DNA from: Terriglobia bacterium
GTDB taxonomy: Bacteria; Acidobacteriota; Thermoanaerobaculia; Thermoanaerobaculales; Thermoanaerobaculaceae
Length of the DNA stretch: 35,897 nt
NCBI GenBank assembly: GCA_020073245.1
Contig: JAIQFQ010000037.1
Location: 1 to 35,897, forward strand
Direction: 5' to 3'
Shown here: positions 32,881 through 35,897 of the stretch, in pieces
How positions within the stretch are numbered: the first letter of the stretch is position 1
How the letters are laid out: each line of letters begins with the position of its first letter
Notes under the pieces: model-generated
What the model saw: only the letters and a program-made list of their open reading frames with translations
What the model was told of the DNA's origin: nothing
The model's database searches: none
Made by a program: the position numbers and the translations under genes

Positions 32881-33813
32881 TCAGTCCCCTTCCGGCGGAG
32901 GCGCTGTGAGGCGCTCGTCGAACTCGCCCGAGCGGAGCCGCTCCAGGAGCATCTCCAGATTCGCAATGATCTCGTCGCGGGAGACCCCGGGCTGTCGGAT
33001 CGAAAGGGAGACCCGCACTGGCGAACTCGGTACGGTCTGGAGCCTCAGGTGAAGCGGGCGGAACCCGCCCCGCCCGATCGGCGCTTCATCTTGGGTGTCG
33101 TCGGCAAGAGCGGCCGCCAGGGCGTCACCCGTAGCGAGGGGGTTCTGGGCCGCAAGACGAGCGGCATCTCGGTCGAGATTGCCCTCTGCGATCTGTTGGA
33201 CCAACGCTTCCATCTCCTGGATGTTCTGGGCCCGCGCGATGAGGAGAAGGACCGACTTCGCCGTGATGTCGGCATGCCGACAGAGGTCTTGGAGCGCCGG
33301 TGGAATTGCGAGCAGTTTGAGGGTCTCGGTGACCGTGGTGCGGGACTTGCCGACCGCGGCAGCAACCTGGTCGTGGGTGTAGGAGTACTTGGAGACGAGG
33401 GTGCGGTAGCCTTCCGCCTCCTCGAACGGCGACAGGTCCCTTCGTTGGAGGTTTTCGATGAGGGCAAGCTCCAGAGCCTCCTGGTCGCTGGCCGCGATCT
33501 CGATGCAGGGCACCTCTTCAAGGCCGGCCTCGGAGGCCGCGCGGAATCGTCGCTCGCCGGCTATCAGCTGGTATTTCTTCCCACCGGGCATCGTACGGAC
33601 CAAGAGCGGTTCGAGCACGCCGCGGGTGCGAATGGAAGCCGTCAGTTCCGCGAGGTCTCCAAGATCGGCGCGCGGCTGCTCTCGGTTTGTTTCGATGCGA
33701 TCGAGCGGAACCATCATGCCGATCGCGGCGATGGACTGATTCCCGAGTTCCTCCACAAAGTGGCGGTCATGTCGCATCTTCCGGAATTCGGGTAACCCCT
33801 TGCGGCTAGACAC
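32881..33813 (-). CDS. parB: ParB-family chromosome partitioning protein
   Basis: A 310-aa CTP-switch DNA-binding protein. The N-terminal CTPase domain has GERRFR (86-91) and ENLQRRDLSPFEEAEGY (120-136). The helix-turn-helix (about 147-170) is HDQVAAAVGKSRTTVTETLKLL, and the C-terminal dimer region follows a low-complexity linker. The N-terminus (SSRKGLPEFRKMRHDRHF) lacks the usual LGRGL ParA-contacting motif in recognisable form. The GTG at 33813 has GAGGAGG 9 bases upstream and overlaps parA by 8 bases; the longer frame runs inside parA. The DNA sequence encoding residues 178-182 is the palindrome found again at 30196. Confidence 0.93.
   Translation of the reverse strand: MSSRKGLPEFRKMRHDRHFVEELGNQSIAAIGMMVPLDRIETNREQPRADLGDLAELTASIRTRGVLEPLLVRTMPGGKKYQLIAGERRFRAASEAGLEEVPCIEIAASDQEALELALIENLQRRDLSPFEEAEGYRTLVSKYSYTHDQVAAAVGKSRTTVTETLKLLAIPPALQDLCRHADITAKSVLLLIARAQNIQEMEALVQQIAEGNLDRDAARLAAQNPLATGDALAAALADDTQDEAPIGRGGFRPLHLRLQTVPSSPVRVSLSIRQPGVSRDEIIANLEMLLERLRSGEFDERLTAPPPEGD
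33267..33282. repeat. 16-bp palindrome inside parB (parS-like candidate)
   Basis: TGTCGGCATGCCGACA is perfectly self-complementary and identical to the core of the intergenic palindrome at 30196-30213. It has the length and the TGT...ACA ends of parS but differs in the middle from the widespread parS (TGTTTCACGTGAAACA type). Located within the codons just after the parB helix-turn-helix. Confidence 0.45.
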
Positions 33814-34558
33814 GGGCCATGACCTCCTCACAGAGAGCGTAGTACTCCATCGCCCCACTCGAATGCGGAGCGTGTTCAAAGATGGAAGTCCGATACGCCG
33901 GGCTTTCTTCCAGACGGACGGACCTTGTGACCGATGTCGCGAATACCTTTTCGCCGAAGACCGAACTGATCTGCTCGTGAATGTCGCGAGCCAGGACCGT
34001 TCGCCTATCGTGGAGCGTAATGAGCACTCCGAGGAGTTGGAGATCCGGGTTGGCGCGAACCTTGATCTTCTCGATTGTCTCGAGCAGATCGTCCGTACCC
34101 TCGAGGGCGAAGTACGAGGACTGGATGGGGATGAGGAGGTGCGTTGCAGCCACCATCGCGTTCACCGTGAGCAACCCGAGGGTCGGAGGAGTGTCGATGA
34201 TGATGTACTCGTAGCTGGTGTCGAGCTGCCGCATCCGGTCCTTGAGACGAAAGTGGGCGTCCAGCTCCCCTACCAGGGCGTTTTCGAGCTTTGCGAGCGC
34301 GATGCGGGCCGGAGCGATGTGGAGCCTCTCAAGGTGGGTCGGCAGTATCACTTCGGTGATTGGTACACCTTCGACGAGCACATCGTACATCGAGCGCCCC
34401 AGTGTGTGCAGGTCGACAAACGACATCGTCGTGTTGCCCTGAGGATCGAGGTCGATAAGAAGCGTGTTCACGCCCTTGTGGGCCAGCGCCGCGGCCAGGT
34501 TGATTGCTGTTGTGGTCTTCCCAACTCCGCCTTTTTGATTGGCAATCGTGATGATCAT
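33806..34558 (-). CDS. parA: ParA/Soj ATPase
   Basis: A 250-aa deviant Walker A ATPase that forms the gradient or nucleoid-bound layer for ParB-parS segregation. The P-loop is KGGVGKTT (9-16) with the signature Lys, Walker A' is LLIDLDPQGNTT, and Walker B is YIIIDTPPTLG. There is no N-terminal helix-turn-helix, so it is the chromosomal Soj type rather than a plasmid ParA repressor. The ATG at 34558 has GAGGAG upstream. It is first in a parA-parB unit with a promoter at 34654-34683. Confidence 0.95.
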   Translation of the reverse strand: MIITIANQKGGVGKTTTAINLAAALAHKGVNTLLIDLDPQGNTTMSFVDLHTLGRSMYDVLVEGVPITEVILPTHLERLHIAPARIALAKLENALVGELDAHFRLKDRMRQLDTSYEYIIIDTPPTLGLLTVNAMVAATHLLIPIQSSYFALEGTDDLLETIEKIKVRANPDLQLLGVLITLHDRRTVLARDIHEQISSVFGEKVFATSVTRSVRLEESPAYRTSIFEHAPHSSGAMEYYALCEEVMARV

Positions 34559-34888
34559 GGCTCCTCATCAGTCTCAGTGATTCTCCGAAAGCCACACCTG
34601 AACCTCAACGACGAATCCCCTACCGCGCGTCCTTGCGATCTGGCGACGGCGGCACTGTATCGAGCCGAGGGAAAGACTGTCAACTGCGGGCTTCACGATC
34701 CGGTCGGGACTTCTTCTTCGTTGCCCGCCCACGATTGGAGCGGAGAATGCAGGCCCGGAGCCAAGGGGCTCGACGTCGTCGGCCCACGGCGAACCCGGAC
34801 TGGTGGACGCGTACCTCTCGAGGCGAAACTTCCGCGCTGCCACAACCGGCAGGCCATCGGAGAGTCGACTGCTGTCATGTAACCCAAT
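34559..34888 (-). other. 330-base leader region of parAB, no gene found
   Basis: Between the DUF151 stop and the parA start. It contains the parA promoter. An 89-residue open frame (34574-34843) and frames on the plus strand are Arg/Pro-rich and show no family sequence, so I do not call them. The stretch 34770-34850 looks vaguely tRNA-like but does not fold. ATGTAA/TTACAT (34876-34893) is a 6-bp hairpin at the end of the DUF151 gene without a T-tract. Confidence 0.5.
34654..34683 (-). promoter_or_regulatory. Promoter of parAB
   Basis: On the minus strand TTGACA (34678-34683) and TACAGT (34654-34659) are 18 bases apart. The start near 34647 leaves a leader of about 90 bases carrying the GAGGAG ribosome binding site of parA. 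Confidence 0.5.
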
Positions 34889-35404
34889 TTACATCTTATA
34901 CTTACCAAGTTGCTCTGGCGTAAGTGACTCCAGCCACTCACGGATGCGGGCTTCCTGGTCTTCGCCCTCTCGAAAATCGAGGGCGTGTGCCTCTCGAAAC
35001 ACGGATTCCGCCACACGGATCGGAGCTCGACAGCGCAGCGCAAGCGCGATTGCATCCGATGGCCGCGCATCCACCTCTGCGAGTCTGCCCTCGCTATTTC
35101 GAACTAATATCTTGGCATGAAACGTGTTCTCAACCAGCGAGTGAACCACGACACCTTCCACCTTGGCTCCCAGCGCCGTCACGACCGACCGGAGGAGGTC
35201 GTGGGTCATCGGCCGGGGGGTCTCGACGCCCTCCAGTTGGAGCGCAATTGCATTGGCCTCGAAGACGCCGATCCAGATTGGTAGGAAGAGGTTCTCGTCC
35301 GGCTTCTTCAGAATCACGATCGGCGTGTTGGACACGGGATCGAGGATGAGGCCCCGGATCTCTACCTCGAGCTGTGCGGCGGCTGCGGTAATGTTGTCAC
35401 CCAC
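34889..35404 (-). CDS. DUF151 bifunctional nuclease-family protein
   Basis: A 171-aa protein of the DUF151/BFN family (RNase and DNase activities reported for the plant member; structure known for a Thermotoga member). Family landmarks: VEIRGLILDPVSNTPIVILKKP, LFLPIWIGVFEANAIALQLEGV, RPMTHDLLRSVVTALGA, and VDARPSDAIALALRCRAPI. The GTG at 35404 is chosen because the frame upstream runs into miaB, but the GGAGG here lies only one base from it, so the start may be slightly different. It follows miaB by 31 bases, a pairing I have seen in other bacteria. Its target in bacteria is not established. Confidence 0.88.
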   Translation of the reverse strand: MGDNITAAAAQLEVEIRGLILDPVSNTPIVILKKPDENLFLPIWIGVFEANAIALQLEGVETPRPMTHDLLRSVVTALGAKVEGVVVHSLVENTFHAKILVRNSEGRLAEVDARPSDAIALALRCRAPIRVAESVFREAHALDFREGEDQEARIREWLESLTPEQLGKYKM

Positions 35405-35435
35405 GCCTCCAATGTCAGGCGAGGGGCAAGATGTG

Positions 35436-35897
35436 TCAAGCGGTGGGGCTCCTTCTCCGGGTCGCCTCGGCAAGCAGTGCGTGCGGCGTGGCCCCGGTTA
35501 CGGTGACCTGGGAGATCCGGCCTTCTGCGATCCCGTCCCACGCAGGCACGTTGACCACCCGGTTGTCTGCTCCCCTGCCCTGCCACAAGCCGGGCCCGCG
35601 CTTCGCCGGCCCATCCACCAGAATTTCGATCCGGCGCCCCAGGAGGGCTTGATTGAGTTCGAGTTGAATTGCGGATTGCGTGCGGAACAAACGGTCCAAC
35701 CTCTCGCCGGCCACCGACCGGGAGACGCGCCCGTCATATCGCGCCGCCGGCGTGCGTGGTCTGGGGGAGTAGATGAAGCCGAACAGCTGACCGAACCGGA
35801 CCTGAGAGATGATGTCGAGGGTCCCTGCGAAGTCCTCCTCGGTCTCCCCGGGGAACCCGACGATGACATCGGTCGAGAGGTTGCCGGCCGCAACCGG
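35436..35897 (-). CDS. miaB: tRNA-2-methylthio-N6-dimethylallyladenosine synthase MiaB (C-terminal part)
   Basis: The last 153 codons of a radical-SAM methylthiotransferase; the rest lies beyond the window edge. LSTDVIVGFPGETEEDFAGT, then the FGFIYSPRPRTPAA segment, is diagnostic of MiaB-type enzymes, which add the methylthio group at A37 next to the anticodon of tRNAs reading UNN codons (including tRNA-Phe). The TRAM domain follows (QALLGRRIEILVDGPAKRGPG, GRGADNRVVNVPAW). The iron-sulfur Cys motifs are in the missing N-terminal part. RimO and MtaB are related, but the GRxxxNR.V segment of the TRAM region fits MiaB. Confidence 0.9.
   Translation of the reverse strand, partial: PVAAGNLSTDVIVGFPGETEEDFAGTLDIISQVRFGQLFGFIYSPRPRTPAARYDGRVSRSVAGERLDRLFRTQSAIQLELNQALLGRRIEILVDGPAKRGPGLWQGRGADNRVVNVPAWDGIAEGRISQVTVTGATPHALLAEATRRRSPTA

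Noticed and set aside
34770..34850. tRNA-like stretch upstream of parA (GTTCGCC near a D-arm-like GGCCTGCCGGTTG on the minus strand)
   Set aside because: No consistent acceptor or T-arm pairing could be built.
1..35897. CRISPR arrays, rRNA genes, transposases, integrases, phage genes, toxin-antitoxin pairs
   Set aside because: None found: no regularly spaced repeats and no such proteins among the coding regions.

Overview
The window reads as chromosome of a GC-rich (by eye about two-thirds G+C), Gram-negative bacterium. An outer membrane is implied by the LptF/LptG permease, the Kdo pathway phosphatase KdsC and a TolC-type channel. A surface protein with an IPTL-CTERM (exosortase) tail, a SpoIID/SPOR protein and the general gene style make me lean to Acidobacteriota (Thermoanaerobaculia-like). 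That placement is inference and rests on no marker-gene comparison.

Layout. 2-4795 (+): a SpoIID/LytB protein cut by the window edge runs into an acyl-CoA dehydrogenase, then meaB, methylmalonyl-CoA epimerase and a 112-aa unknown protein, a tight propionate/methylmalonyl-CoA-type operon. 4879-7393 (-): an ABC exporter half-transporter and trmJ. 7466-8751 (+): a DUF374 acyltransferase and an unknown protein. 8664-12915 (-): three 4-base-overlapping genes (large YfhO-like membrane protein, polyprenol-phosphate type GT2, flippase-like UPF0104 protein) that look like a lipid-linked sugar unit. 13033-14310: tRNA-Phe(GAA) with promoter and terminator, followed by two degraded copies of its 3' half plus terminator, the second and third copies bracketing an IPTL-CTERM protein gene. 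14365-16484 (-): rtcB and kdsC. 16656-18498 (+): two peptide-type ABC ATPases. 18658-22865 (+): TolC-like channel, MacB/LolD-type ATPase, a NadB-family flavoprotein and a small Cys-rich protein. 22961-25063 (-): ALDH7-type aldehyde dehydrogenase and a hot-dog thioesterase. 25260-30055 (+): dnaE and ornithine aminotransferase. 30282-35897 (-): a fused LptF-LptG permease, parB, parA, a DUF151 nuclease-family protein and the 3' end of miaB.

Three things cut across genes. (1) Many starts without a Shine-Dalgarno have a TANNNT box 5-9 bases upstream of the start codon and no recognisable -35, which suggests leaderless transcription. (2) The tRNA-Phe locus carries direct repeats that begin exactly in the anticodon, plus a perfect 21-base inverted copy of its anticodon arm, the signature of repeated integration or duplication at a tRNA. 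(3) The same 16-bp palindrome, TGTCGGCATGCCGACA, lies inside parB and again 3 kb away, a candidate non-canonical parS.

The best candidate for something undescribed is the tRNA-Phe repeat/cassette locus (13077-14310); next are the -10-only leaderless starts and the parB palindrome pair.
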